Assembly (NCBI RefSeq): GCF_002077155.1 | Contig: NZ_CP015027.1 | Location: forward strand, 1,776,501 to 1,840,500 | DNA from: Sporosarcina sp. P33 | GTDB lineage: Bacteria > Bacillota > Bacilli > Bacillales_A > Planococcaceae | Direction of reading: 5' to 3' | Length of the DNA: 64,000 nucleotides | Part shown: positions 8,981 through 18,052 of the stretch, in pieces | Layout of the letters: each line of letters begins with the position of its first letter | Position numbering within the stretch: the first letter of the stretch is position 1 | Notes under the pieces: generated by a model | Database searches by the model: none | What the model was told of the DNA's origin: nothing | The model's input: only the letters and a program-made list of their open reading frames with translations | Position numbers and translations under genes: made by a program

Positions 8981-10471
8981 TTATTGCTTCATATTTACAA
9001 ATACACTTTTTACTTCTGTGTAGTTCGCCAAGCCGTATTCTCCGCCCATTTCGCGGCCAATACCGGATTGCTTATAACCGCCGAACGGCATAGTTTCCCA
9101 CTCAAGGCCAAAGTCGTTGATCCAGACAGTACCGGACTGTAACTTGCTTGCGATATAATGCGCTTTTTTGACATTTTCTGTCCATACGCTCGCAGCCAAT
9201 CCATACTCGCTGTCGTTAGCGCGCTGAATTGCTTCTTCTACTGTATCGAAGACGAATAGAGACAAGACAGGGCCGAAAATTTCTTCTCGCGCAATTGTCA
9301 TATCATCTTCCACATCCGCAAATACTGTCGGCTGTACAAAGAATCCTTTGTCATGCCCTTTTTCACCGCCAGCTACAAGACGCGCACCTTCTTCTTTACC
9401 TTTTGCAATATAATCCAATACCGTTTTCTGCTGCTTCGCAGATACAAGCGGGCCCATCTCCGTTGATGGATCCATTCCCGGTCCGATTTTTAGCGCTTTC
9501 GCCTTATCAGCTAATGCTTCGACAAACTGATCGTACAGGCTTCGGTGGATATACGCACGTGTACACGCACTGCAGTTTTGTCCATGGTTATACATAGTTC
9601 CTGCAAATACGCCTTCAATTGCTTCTTCTACGTCGGCATCTTCCAATACGATGGACGGTGATTTCCCGCCAAGCTCCAGTGTTATTCCTTTCATCTGATC
9701 CGCTGCAGATTTCATGACTTGCTTGCCTACTGCAGTAGATCCTGTGAATGCCACCTTGTCTACTTTTTCGTGTGTGATCAAAGCATTGCCCGCGACGCTT
9801 CCGGCACCCGGCAATACGTTAACAACGCCGTCAGGGAAGCCGGCTTCTTTGAACAGGCGCGCTGCATACAGCAATGACAGCGGCGTTTCACTTGCCGGTT
9901 TAATGACTACTGTACAGCCAACCGCAAGTGCAGACCCAAGTTTCCATGCAGCCATCGCAAGCGGGAAGTTCCAAGGGATTACCTGGCCTACCACTCCTAC
10001 CGGCTCATGCACGATATAGTTGAGGTAATCAGGTGACACTTGAACCGTTTGTCCAGTAATCTTCGTTGCCCATCCTGCATAGTAACGGAAGTGCTGTACT
10101 GTGCCGTCCACATCATCAGCCAGAGCCACTTCGTAAGGCTTACCGTTGTCCAATGCTTCAAGCTGCGCCAGTTCTTCGCGGTTCTCGTCAAGCAGGTCCG
10201 CAAATTTATAGATCAAGTGAGAACGTGTCGCCGCATCCATCTTCGTCCATTCACCTTCATCGAATGCTTTACGGGCAGCTTCCACTGCAGCGTCGACATC
10301 TTCAGGCTGCGCTTCGCTGACGGTTGCGATGACCTCTTCTGTTGCCGGATCAACTACGTTAAACGTTTTCCCGCTTTTCGCTTCTACATACTCGCCATTG
10401 ATATAGAGACCTTTTGTATCTTGCAGAAATTCCTGCACTTTAGGTTTTAGATTATAATTTAACTTCAGCAT
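8981..10471 (-). CDS. NAD(P)-dependent aldehyde dehydrogenase, probably 2,5-dioxovalerate (ketoglutarate semialdehyde) dehydrogenase
   Basis: This 496-residue ALDH-superfamily enzyme has the NAD-binding IPWNFPLAMAAWK segment, FTGST, the general-base glutamate in ELGGKSP and the nucleophilic cysteine in GQNCSACTR. By sequence it is of the DhaS-like broad type. Its place as last gene of a hydroxyproline cluster implies oxidation of alpha-ketoglutaric semialdehyde to 2-oxoglutarate, the final step of the pathway. The start at 10471 has GGAGG nine bases upstream, inside the end of the preceding gene, so the two are translationally linked (20-bp overlap). Family certain, substrate inferred from context. 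Confidence 0.88.
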   Translation of the reverse strand: MLKLNYNLKPKVQEFLQDTKGLYINGEYVEAKSGKTFNVVDPATEEVIATVSEAQPEDVDAAVEAARKAFDEGEWTKMDAATRSHLIYKFADLLDENREELAQLEALDNGKPYEVALADDVDGTVQHFRYYAGWATKITGQTVQVSPDYLNYIVHEPVGVVGQVIPWNFPLAMAAWKLGSALAVGCTVVIKPASETPLSLLYAARLFKEAGFPDGVVNVLPGAGSVAGNALITHEKVDKVAFTGSTAVGKQVMKSAADQMKGITLELGGKSPSIVLEDADVEEAIEGVFAGTMYNHGQNCSACTRAYIHRSLYDQFVEALADKAKALKIGPGMDPSTEMGPLVSAKQQKTVLDYIAKGKEEGARLVAGGEKGHDKGFFVQPTVFADVEDDMTIAREEIFGPVLSLFVFDTVEEAIQRANDSEYGLAASVWTENVKKAHYIASKLQSGTVWINDFGLEWETMPFGGYKQSGIGREMGGEYGLANYTEVKSVFVNMKQ

Positions 10472-11381
10472 CAGATGCTACCTCCAATTTTGTTTTCAGT
10501 ACACCGAGTCCATCCATCAATTCTTTTAGTTTCTGATCCTCTTCTTCGGTCAAAGGCAGACGCGGCAGACGGCAAGGTCCTCCTGCACAGCCCTTAAGCT
10601 CCATTGCGCGTTTTGCGATCTGTACATATTTTCCTGAACCTTCCAAGAACTCGCACAGAGGCAATAGTTCATCGTACAGCTTCCACGCTTCTTCCATATT
10701 TCCTTCTTGCAACGCATTATACAATTTCATAACATGGCCTGGCACGATGTTTCCTGAAACGGAAATCCACCCTGTTGCGCCGACCAGGAATGATTCAATC
10801 GCCAAGTCCTCTGAACCGCAGAATACTTTCAGGAACCCTTCCCCCTGACGTGCGATGTCACGTGCTTTACCGATTCCGCCGCTGGATTCTTTAATATGCG
10901 TAATGTTTTCCACATCACGTCCTACGCGCAGAATCGTTTCTGTGCTAATGTCTACACCTGACGTGAATGGGTTGTTGTAGATCATAACCGGGATTTTTAC
11001 AGATTCAGCGACTGCTTTGAAATGCTCGTAGATTTCATCTTCTTTTGGATGAGCATAATAAGAGTTAATCAATAATGCAGTATGTGCACCTGCTTTTTCT
11101 GCCTGCTGTGTGTATTCAATAGCATCCGCAGTTGTTTCAGCTGCTGTACCGACGATCAATGGAACGCGGCCGTTAATTTGTTCTACTGCTACTTCTACAG
11201 CCTTGAAACGCTCTTCTTTTGTTAAGCTGACGAATTCGCCAGTACTTCCGTTGATTGCAATCCCATTGACGTTCTCTCCGATAAAGTGCTCAATATTATT
11301 ACGGAAACCATCCCAATCAATCTCTGTCTGATTTAACATCGGTGTTACCAATACTGGAAAGATACCTTTTACTTCTGTCAT
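10452..11381 (-). CDS. DapA/NAL-family lyase, probable 1-pyrroline-4-hydroxy-2-carboxylate deaminase
   Basis: The 309-residue protein is a dihydrodipicolinate synthase/N-acetylneuraminate lyase family TIM barrel. The Schiff-base lysine lies in HIKESSGG, the catalytic tyrosine in YNNPFTSG, and GSTGE forms the carboxylate-binding loop. In hydroxyproline degradation a member of this family converts pyrroline-4-hydroxy-2-carboxylate to ketoglutarate semialdehyde and ammonia. The start is the ATG at 11381 with GGAGG eight bases upstream; the frame is open from an upstream TTG at 11396 that itself overlaps the ribosome binding site. The assignment within the family rests on the neighbouring epimerase, oxidase and dehydrogenase genes. 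Confidence 0.85.
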   Translation of the reverse strand: MTEVKGIFPVLVTPMLNQTEIDWDGFRNNIEHFIGENVNGIAINGSTGEFVSLTKEERFKAVEVAVEQINGRVPLIVGTAAETTADAIEYTQQAEKAGAHTALLINSYYAHPKEDEIYEHFKAVAESVKIPVMIYNNPFTSGVDISTETILRVGRDVENITHIKESSGGIGKARDIARQGEGFLKVFCGSEDLAIESFLVGATGWISVSGNIVPGHVMKLYNALQEGNMEEAWKLYDELLPLCEFLEGSGKYVQIAKRAMELKGCAGGPCRLPRLPLTEEEDQKLKELMDGLGVLKTKLEVASDAEVKL

Positions 11382-11404
11382 TTTAAATTCCTCCAATTAC
11401 TGTT

Positions 11405-12859
11405 TTAGTTAGTTACATTACTTACGTCACTTACCTTACTTACGTTACTTACGCTGTTTGCTTCGTTTTCAAGCTTTTGCGTGTGCTCGCCAGGCTGGGT
11501 CCGCCAGATAAATTTGCCTGTAAACCCGTAAATAAGCGAGATGATGATGACTAAAAAGTTAAACCATAAGAATGGCAAATAACTCATTGTGGATACTCCA
11601 AGTGCAGCCGCCATAAATACGCCGCCGTCAGACCAGGGAACCATAGCCGTAGTGATGGTTCCGCCTGCTTCGGAGTTTCTCGACAGCACCCGGCGGTCGA
11701 TATTCAATTTATCGTAGTTGTCGCCGGTAATTTTAGTAGCTGTAATCAATGAAACATACGCGCCGCCGAATGCGTTGCCGAGAAGTCCGGCTAACATCGT
11801 TGTTACCGTTGCCTTGCCAGGGTTATTTGCCCATTTGCCAAGGTAATTCCCTACTGCACGCAATACACCGATTCGCTCCATCAGACCGCCTACACCTAGA
11901 GCAAAAATAATCAGTGCGATGACATCCAGCATAAACACAATTCCGCCGCGATTTAATAAATTATCAATAAACGGAACGCCCGATTCAATCGTATTACCCG
12001 CATACATAATATTGAATGCTTCGAGGAACGTCGCGCCCTGGAATAGAAACGCCCAGATTGTTCCTAAAAATGCACCAAACAAAATAACGGGAATGGAAGG
12101 CATTTTTAATACCAGCAACAAAATTACTATCGCTGCCGGAATCAGCATATACCAGCTAATATTGAAATACTTTTCCAGTGAATCCATGGTGTTCAATGCA
12201 GCCGATAAATCCCCGCTTCCTTTGTAGAAGAATCCTACAATTAAGAACAAGACAGCCGATAGCAGCCACGCCGGCAGTGCGACCGTAAACATCGACTTAA
12301 TATGGTCGATGAGATCAACCTTTGACAGCGACGCGGTCATAACTGTTGTATCTGAAAGCGGCGACATTTTATCCCCTACATAACAGCCTGAGATAACGGC
12401 GCCTGCAACGAGCGGCAGCGGGAATCCGAAACTTGCGCCAATCGCCATCATGGCAATACCGGCAGTACCTGCAGATCCAAATGATGTACCAGTTGCAATC
12501 GAAGTTACCGTACAAATAATAAAAGCAGCCATTAAGAAAATACTCGGGTTAATGACAGATAATCCGTAATAGATAATGGAAGGAACGATACCGCCCGCAA
12601 TCCACGTGCCTATCAATGCGCCGACTGATGTCAGAACGATGACAGCTTCCAGACCATCATTTACACCATTTAATAAACCGTCTTGCATTTGCTTATAGCT
12701 GTAGCCAATCTTCAATCCTAATCCTATGATCAGAAACCAAGTCGTCAATAGCGCCAGATGAATGGAAATGTCGAAGACGACGATAAACGTCACCATAATT
12801 GCTCCAAATCCGATTAACACAAACAATACTTCGGCCAAGCTGGGTAATCTCTTCTCCAT
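11405..12859 (-). CDS. nhaC: NhaC-family Na+/H+ antiporter-like transporter
   Basis: This 484-residue polytopic membrane protein has ten or more helices and NhaC-family signatures (SGCYVGDKMSPLSDTT, GTSFGSAGTAGIAMMAIG). NhaC proteins exchange Na+ for H+ or for organic acids. In this operon it may import hydroxyproline or balance ions during its uptake, which is inference. The C-terminal tail is low complexity (SVSNVSKVSDVSNVTN) and is encoded by tandem 9-bp units, so it has probably grown by slippage. The ATG at 12859 follows an AGGGGG site. Confidence 0.85.
   Translation of the reverse strand: MEKRLPSLAEVLFVLIGFGAIMVTFIVVFDISIHLALLTTWFLIIGLGLKIGYSYKQMQDGLLNGVNDGLEAVIVLTSVGALIGTWIAGGIVPSIIYYGLSVINPSIFLMAAFIICTVTSIATGTSFGSAGTAGIAMMAIGASFGFPLPLVAGAVISGCYVGDKMSPLSDTTVMTASLSKVDLIDHIKSMFTVALPAWLLSAVLFLIVGFFYKGSGDLSAALNTMDSLEKYFNISWYMLIPAAIVILLLVLKMPSIPVILFGAFLGTIWAFLFQGATFLEAFNIMYAGNTIESGVPFIDNLLNRGGIVFMLDVIALIIFALGVGGLMERIGVLRAVGNYLGKWANNPGKATVTTMLAGLLGNAFGGAYVSLITATKITGDNYDKLNIDRRVLSRNSEAGGTITTAMVPWSDGGVFMAAALGVSTMSYLPFLWFNFLVIIISLIYGFTGKFIWRTQPGEHTQKLENEANSVSNVSKVSDVSNVTN
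11408..11452 (-). repeat. Five tandem 9-bp units in the 3' end of nhaC
   Basis: On the minus strand the units GTAAGTAAC, GTAAGTAAG, GTAAGTGAC, GTAAGTAAT and GTAACTAAC follow one another and encode the Val-Ser-Asn-like tail directly before the stop codon. Confidence 0.85.
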
Positions 12860-12893
12860 TTTAAAACCCCCTGTGGTTTTACTAGATTCAGTT

Positions 12894-13799
12894 TTAGGCT
12901 AGGACAAATCCTTTTGGTAATGGATCTTCAGGATCAAGTATAAATTCATGAGAACCTGTTACGTAAGGCACGCCCTCCACCGAGAATATTCCTTTCTTGC
13001 CTGGCACAGAATGAATCGTGATCTTGCTGCCGAAAATGCTTTCATTAGATAATGACTCTGCGGACTGTTCCTCACCTACTGCCAGTGCAATTGAACTTTC
13101 AATGCCCGGTGAACGTAAGATATAACCATCCTTCTCAAATGTGACTGACCGATAGGATGCGTCTGCTATCCGCTCTTTTAGGATGATGCCATCGAAAGCT
13201 ATCTGTTGTGATTTCAGCGCGTTTGCTTGTGCTGCTCCCCACTCCATAATCTCTGACAGCTGTGACAATTGCAGTGACGTAATCGATTCAGGCAACGAAT
13301 GCACGTAGAATCTGTGACCGCTCGGCAGCTCCACACAAGAAGCGTCCGATTCACTCTCCGCCGTCTGCCCTTCAGCCACTTCTATCGTCACAGCGGTTAC
13401 TTCCTGTTTCCTTGCCGCTGCTTTTACTTGCCATACGCCATGAATGGTTTCAACAGTATATTGTCCGTTATCCCTCGGCTGCAAATGCCCTATTTCGAGC
13501 AATGCTGCTGTAGCGGCAAGCAAGGCCTCGTATTTAAAGTCAATTGCTGCCTGATGATGAAGAAACAATAATTGATAATCCGCTGCTGCTGAAGCACCTA
13601 CGATACACCCGTTCATTCCACGATGTCCGCGGGGTTCATTCAACAATAAATTCTTTTCTGCTTCAAAATGACTTTCTACCTTCTGTTGATTACTCTGTAC
13701 ATCCAGGCCTTCAAAATAAAAAGGCGAATGCACAATTATGCGATAAGCTTCTCCAAACACTTGCGTGTCCATTGTGCGAAACATCTTTTGCAGAATCAT
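12894..13799 (-). CDS. Proline racemase-fold protein lacking both catalytic cysteines
   Basis: The 301-residue protein keeps the fold signatures of the proline racemase/hydroxyproline epimerase family (FRTMDTQVFGEAYR, NEPRGHRGMNG, DPEDPLPKGFVLA). The first catalytic motif (PMCGHDTIG in the neighbouring gene) is replaced by LFLHHQAAIDF. The second (DRSPCGTGT) is replaced by ILRSPGIESSIAL. Without either proton-transferring cysteine it should not racemise. It is co-transcribed with the intact epimerase 15 bp upstream and probably arose by duplication. It could be a partner subunit or a ligand-binding protein. The family call is sound and the function is unknown. Confidence 0.78.
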   Translation of the reverse strand: MILQKMFRTMDTQVFGEAYRIIVHSPFYFEGLDVQSNQQKVESHFEAEKNLLLNEPRGHRGMNGCIVGASAAADYQLLFLHHQAAIDFKYEALLAATAALLEIGHLQPRDNGQYTVETIHGVWQVKAAARKQEVTAVTIEVAEGQTAESESDASCVELPSGHRFYVHSLPESITSLQLSQLSEIMEWGAAQANALKSQQIAFDGIILKERIADASYRSVTFEKDGYILRSPGIESSIALAVGEEQSAESLSNESIFGSKITIHSVPGKKGIFSVEGVPYVTGSHEFILDPEDPLPKGFVLA

Positions 13800-13814
13800 T
13801 CAGTTTTCCCACCT

Positions 13815-14834
13815 TCAATGATCCATTGGCGGAATGAGAAGATACCCTTCCCGCAAAGGATCTTTTTCGTTGTAGTAAAAGCGGTGCATTCCCATAATCC
13901 ATGCAGAACCGGTTACTTCAGGAATGACTCCGGCAACGCCGCCTACCGTTGTTTCTTCTACAATGCGTGCTGTAAACAGCGTCCCGACAATGCTTTCGTA
14001 AACAAACCGTTCATCAACTTTCAGCTCATTTTTACTGTGCAGTGCTGCGAGCTTCGCAGAAGTCCCTGTGCCGCACGGTGAACGGTCAATGCCGCCGGGC
14101 GGTACAATCACTGTGTTTTTCAGATCTGCGTCAGGATGAGTGGGATCGGTGTAGAATTCGATATGGGTCAATCCATTAATAAAAGGAAATTCCGGATGAA
14201 CAATTTCCTGTGTTGCATTAATTGCGTTCCGTATCTTAATTCCTTTACTGATGAGCGCTGCACCATTATCTTCCGTAAGCTGAAGGTCCAGTGTCCGGGC
14301 ATCAATAATGCCGTAGAAGTTACCGCCGTAAGCGATTTCACAAACGACATGACCCACATCTTCCACATCCAGCTCCACAGTCTTCAATAAGAAGGAAGGG
14401 ACATTGACGAATGTCACTTCTTTCGCCACGCCGTCTTCCACTTTTACGGTAACATCCACTAAACCGGCCGGCGTATCTACTTTGATCATTGTATAAGGCT
14501 CTTTGACTTCCACCATTCCCGTTTCAATCAGCGCGGTGCAAAAACCGATCGTATCATGCCCGCACATCGGCAAGTAGCCTCCTGTTTCAATATAAATCAC
14601 ACCGACATCCGCGTCTGGGTGACAAGGATCCGTCATGATAGCTCCTGACATAACACCGTGTCCCCGCGGTTCATTCATAAGAAACTTCCGTATCCAGTCA
14701 TACTCTTTCTGCATATAAAGCATTTTTTCAGACATCGTATTGCCGTGTAATGGCGGCATGCCGCTCAGCAGCGTACGTGTCGGATTTCCGCCGGTATGTG
14801 TATCCAGCGTAGTAAACACTCGTTGATATCTCAT
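13815..14834 (-). CDS. 4-hydroxyproline 2-epimerase (proline racemase family)
   Basis: The 339-residue enzyme carries both acid/base cysteines of the family, in PMCGHDTIG (about 92) and DRSPCGTGTSAK (about 255). These interconvert trans-4-hydroxy-L-proline and cis-4-hydroxy-D-proline. The Cys/Cys pair argues against 3-hydroxyproline dehydratases, whose second residue is Thr. The ATG at 14834 has GGGGGTG upstream and overlaps the stop of the oxidoreductase gene (TGATG), which indicates coupling. It starts the degradation route completed by the surrounding genes. Specificity for hydroxyproline over proline is inferred from context. Confidence 0.88.
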   Translation of the reverse strand: MRYQRVFTTLDTHTGGNPTRTLLSGMPPLHGNTMSEKMLYMQKEYDWIRKFLMNEPRGHGVMSGAIMTDPCHPDADVGVIYIETGGYLPMCGHDTIGFCTALIETGMVEVKEPYTMIKVDTPAGLVDVTVKVEDGVAKEVTFVNVPSFLLKTVELDVEDVGHVVCEIAYGGNFYGIIDARTLDLQLTEDNGAALISKGIKIRNAINATQEIVHPEFPFINGLTHIEFYTDPTHPDADLKNTVIVPPGGIDRSPCGTGTSAKLAALHSKNELKVDERFVYESIVGTLFTARIVEETTVGGVAGVIPEVTGSAWIMGMHRFYYNEKDPLREGYLLIPPMDH

Positions 14835-16015
14835 CACTGGAACACCCCCTGCCTGAAGCGCTCAAGACGAAGCGGCTCAATCGGGATACAGGTTTCTTTA
14901 TCATTCAGCATTTCTTCTATTAATTTCCCCGTGACTGCGGCTAAGCTGATTCCGTCACCTTCATGTCCCGCCGCAATGTAATAACCAGGAATATGCTCTA
15001 CTCGGGAAATAATCGGCAAATGATCTTCTGTCCAAGGACGTAAGCCAGCATATGTACGAATGACGGTCATGTCAGCCATCTGCGGATAGAAGCGCAATGC
15101 ACGCTTAGCGATTTGACGAATCACTTTATAATCTACTTTTGTATTGAAACCGACAAATTCGCGGCTGCTGCCGATTAAGAAATTCTGCGCTTCCGTCGGT
15201 TCAAAGACGAGTGCCACACCATACTTTTCGGTCATCGGATCTACAGAACGTTCGCCGCCAAACTTCGAGATCAAGTAACCGAACTCCATGACTTTTCGTA
15301 ATCCGACAGGCTGTTGTCTCGATGCAACAATTAATTGCCCTTTTCGAGGCACAATCGGTATATCCAAATCCAGCATCTGTCCAATCAGCGGCGCCCAGAC
15401 GCCAGCTGCGTTCACTACACGTTTAGCAGTAAATTGCCCTTTAGTCGTCTCCAATAAAAACTCACCTGAAGCATTCCGTGACATACTTGTTACTTCTGTA
15501 TTTTTATGAATGACCGCTCCTTGTTTTTCAGCACTGTGAAACATGGAAAATGTCATCATATATGGGTTAACGGTAGAATCCGTCTTACATTCCAATCCGC
15601 CGTATAAATCATCTGCAAAGTATTTCGATTCGTTTCGCAGATCCTGACGGTCCAGCATCTTAAAGCTCAGGCCTGCTTCCACCTGCTTGGATACCCATTG
15701 ATTTGCGGCTTCCATCTCGGCATCATTCTCACAAACTAAAATACTTCCCGGATTACGGTATTCAAATGAAAGCTCAAGATCTTTATCTAATTGATGAACC
15801 AGTTCTTGGCTTTTTAAAGACATTTGACTGTCAAAACCCGGATCTTTATCGATTGCCAGTATATTTCCGTCACATTTTGAGGAAGTTCCACTTGCCAGTT
15901 CATTCTTTTCAAGCACTGTAATTTCCAAGCCTGCTTTGGAACCGTAGTACGCAATGGCAGCTCCCATAATTCCCCCGCCGATCACTACGATATCGCTGTG
16001 TTGTATACCTTCCAC
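14834..16015 (-). CDS. DadA-type FAD oxidoreductase, probable D-hydroxyproline dehydrogenase catalytic subunit
   Basis: The 393-residue flavoprotein begins with a dinucleotide-binding motif (VVIGGGIMGAAIAYYG) and ends with the DAO-family segment (RTYAGLRPWTEDHLPII, then AAGHEGDGISLAAVTG). Such subunits oxidise D-amino acids, here presumably cis-4-hydroxy-D-proline to the pyrroline carboxylate. The electron-transfer subunits are encoded by the operon at 18053-19867 on the other strand. The start is GTG at 16015 behind GAGGAGGG. It is the first gene of the minus-strand operon, 40 bp from a sigma-54 promoter. Confidence 0.86.
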   Translation of the reverse strand: MEGIQHSDIVVIGGGIMGAAIAYYGSKAGLEITVLEKNELASGTSSKCDGNILAIDKDPGFDSQMSLKSQELVHQLDKDLELSFEYRNPGSILVCENDAEMEAANQWVSKQVEAGLSFKMLDRQDLRNESKYFADDLYGGLECKTDSTVNPYMMTFSMFHSAEKQGAVIHKNTEVTSMSRNASGEFLLETTKGQFTAKRVVNAAGVWAPLIGQMLDLDIPIVPRKGQLIVASRQQPVGLRKVMEFGYLISKFGGERSVDPMTEKYGVALVFEPTEAQNFLIGSSREFVGFNTKVDYKVIRQIAKRALRFYPQMADMTVIRTYAGLRPWTEDHLPIISRVEHIPGYYIAAGHEGDGISLAAVTGKLIEEMLNDKETCIPIEPLRLERFRQGVFQ

Positions 16016-16054
16016 AGAAACCCTCCTCTCGATTGCCTATTCACTTTTATATAA

Positions 16055-16071
16055 TGCAAGAACCGTGCCAA
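16055..16071 (-). promoter_or_regulatory. Sigma-54 (-24/-12) promoter of the minus-strand hydroxyproline operon
   Basis: Read on the minus strand the site is TTGGCACGGTTCTTGCA, a full match to the TGGCAC-N5-TTGCA consensus. It lies about 40 bp upstream of the FAD oxidoreductase GTG and next to the gene for a sigma-54 activator. Confidence 0.92.
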
Positions 16072-16124
16072 CTTTTTAATTCAACAGTTATGTGACAATT
16101 TATAATCTGTGAAACCCTTAGTCT

Positions 16125-16139
16125 TTGGGAGCGCTTACT
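16125..16139 (+). promoter_or_regulatory. Candidate CcpA cre site
   Basis: TTGGGAGCGCTTACT matches the degenerate cre consensus WTGNAANCGNWNNCW at all but one defined position. It abuts the -35 box of the activator's likely promoter, a placement that would repress the regulator when preferred sugars are present. Confidence 0.5.
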
Positions 16140-16140
16140 G

Positions 16141-16169
16141 TTGACAGAATGTTCCCCAACTATTTTATT
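16141..16169 (+). promoter_or_regulatory. Likely sigma-A promoter of the activator gene
   Basis: A perfect -35 box TTGACA is followed after 17 bp by TTTATT (four of six matches to TATAAT), about 95 bp upstream of the activator's start codon. Confidence 0.5.
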
Positions 16170-16264
16170 GTCAGAAATTAATTCGCTGAAACTATTGAAT
16201 TTCCAAATGAGAAGTGTAAAGTAATATATACACTGTATAAAATACTGACATCGGAGTGACTAAA

Positions 16265-17986
16265 ATGTTGAAATATGTTCACCACTTCATCAAGGATATT
16301 ATGAAAAAAGACTTTCTTATCCTTGATGAAAATACAAATGAAGAAATTATTAAAGCGCATATGGCAAGTTCACCGTCTGCGCAGCTGTTTATTCGGCACT
16401 CACAGCATTACCGGCATATACGCTTGCGCAATGGCGGTCTGTTTTACGAAAACGCACCGATTCTTTCTATAGATATACCAGCCAGTGAAATGTCCAAAAA
16501 ATTTGCCTGCGCAGATTTACTGTTATGCCGTGACCCCCGCGGTGAAATTACAGGGTATATCGAAGCGGAACGTTTTATTGATAAGTTAATAGAAGAGCAT
16601 GAAAAAACGCTCGCTTATTTACAGACAGTCCTTCATACGATCGATGAATCATGCACCGTCATTGACCAGGATGCCAATGTATTATATTGGACAAAAGGTG
16701 CGGAATCATTATTCTCCCTTAAAGAAGAAGATGTAATCGGCAAGCCTATAACTGACTTCTTTGATACGAAGCATCTGGAGATTCTGCATACGCTGAAGGA
16801 CGGCTCATCTGTGCGTCACTCCCAGCACCATGCCCGCAGAGACCTTGTGGTACTGATCAACTCCAATCCTATTTATCACAGGAATCGTATCATCGGCGCT
16901 GTCGTATCAGAGACTGATATAACGAGTCAGATCCGAATGAATGACGAGCTGTACGCCACTTCCGAAAAGCTGTTCCTGCTCGAGGAAGAAGTGCGAAAAA
17001 GTGCAGCCAGCCACAATCCGTTTGATTATATAAAAGGGAATAGCGATAAGCTGAAACAGACAATGGAGATTACTAAAAAAGCAGCTTCAACGGATGCCAG
17101 CATCTTACTGCACGGAGAAAGCGGCGTCGGAAAGGAACTGTTCGCCAAGGCGATCCATAATCTGAGAGAGCCGCAGAACGCGCCATTCGTCGCCATTAAC
17201 TGCGGAGCAATTCCTGAAAGTTTGTTTGAAAGTGAAATATTTGGCTATGAAAAAGGGGCATTTTCTGGTGCTGACCAGCGGGGGAAAAAAGGAAAGATTG
17301 AGTTGGCCAGAGGCGGCACACTTCTATTGGACGAGGTGGGAGAAATGCCGCTTGATATGCAGGTGAAGTTCCTGCGGGTTCTTCAAGAACGAAAATACTA
17401 TTCAGTCGGCGGCACGAAAGAGATTGAGGCAGATTTCCGCATTGTTGCCGCTACAAACCGGGACTTGCGGGAGCTCGTGCGAGAAGGAACTTTCAGAGAA
17501 GATTTATATTACCGTCTGAACGTTGTCAACGTGAATATTCCTGCTCTGCGTGAACGGGCGGGAGATATCATCGAGCTGACACATTACTTCCTTTATGAGT
17601 TTTCTGTTAAGTATAACCGGCAGATAAACAGTATTTCACAAGCCGTTATGCAGGCACTTCTGCAGCACAGCTGGCCCGGCAATATACGGGAACTCCGCAA
17701 TACGATTGAGCGGCTTGTCGTATTTTCCGATAACGGCGTCGTCAATGTCCAGGACCTGCCTCCCGAAATCATGGACCACACTCACCCGCTGCCTGTAAAC
17801 AGTACGTCAAAAACTGTGCAGACAGAAAGTGCACCGTTCGCGGAACAGGTAAAGGATTTTGAACGCAAGCTGATTGTTCAGGAGCTGGAAAAGGCAAACG
17901 GCAATAAACTGCAGTGCGCAAAAAACCTGGAAATTACCCGTGCCACCCTCTACAATAAAATGCACAAATTGGACATACCTTTCTAA
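16265..17986 (+). CDS. Sigma-54-dependent transcriptional activator (PAS-AAA+-Fis)
   Basis: The 573-residue enhancer-binding protein has an N-terminal sensory region with a PAS domain (about 120-220). The AAA+ core has Walker A GESGVGKE (about 281), the GAFSGA sigma-54 contact loop and Walker B GGTLLLDEVGEM. A C-terminal Fis-type helix-turn-helix follows (NKLQCAKNLEITRATLYNK). The start at 16265 is preferred because GGAG lies eight bases upstream; a GTG at 16256 is in frame. It sits between two operons that each have a consensus sigma-54 promoter, so it almost certainly activates hydroxyproline genes in both directions. The inducer is inferred to be hydroxyproline or an intermediate. Confidence 0.9.
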   Translation: MLKYVHHFIKDIMKKDFLILDENTNEEIIKAHMASSPSAQLFIRHSQHYRHIRLRNGGLFYENAPILSIDIPASEMSKKFACADLLLCRDPRGEITGYIEAERFIDKLIEEHEKTLAYLQTVLHTIDESCTVIDQDANVLYWTKGAESLFSLKEEDVIGKPITDFFDTKHLEILHTLKDGSSVRHSQHHARRDLVVLINSNPIYHRNRIIGAVVSETDITSQIRMNDELYATSEKLFLLEEEVRKSAASHNPFDYIKGNSDKLKQTMEITKKAASTDASILLHGESGVGKELFAKAIHNLREPQNAPFVAINCGAIPESLFESEIFGYEKGAFSGADQRGKKGKIELARGGTLLLDEVGEMPLDMQVKFLRVLQERKYYSVGGTKEIEADFRIVAATNRDLRELVREGTFREDLYYRLNVVNVNIPALRERAGDIIELTHYFLYEFSVKYNRQINSISQAVMQALLQHSWPGNIRELRNTIERLVVFSDNGVVNVQDLPPEIMDHTHPLPVNSTSKTVQTESAPFAEQVKDFERKLIVQELEKANGNKLQCAKNLEITRATLYNKMHKLDIPF

Positions 17987-17997
17987 AACGTGTTTCA

Positions 17998-18014
17998 TTG
18001 GCATGATTCTTGCA
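17998..18014 (+). promoter_or_regulatory. Sigma-54 (-24/-12) promoter of the plus-strand dehydrogenase operon
   Basis: TTGGCATGATTCTTGCA matches the -24/-12 consensus with a single change (T for C in GGCAC). It is 38 bp upstream of the BFD-like gene and closely resembles the promoter at 16055-16071, including the spacer TTC. Confidence 0.9.
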
Positions 18015-18052
18015 TATTAGTTAAGCAGTAAACTAGCAAGGAGTGAACATAC

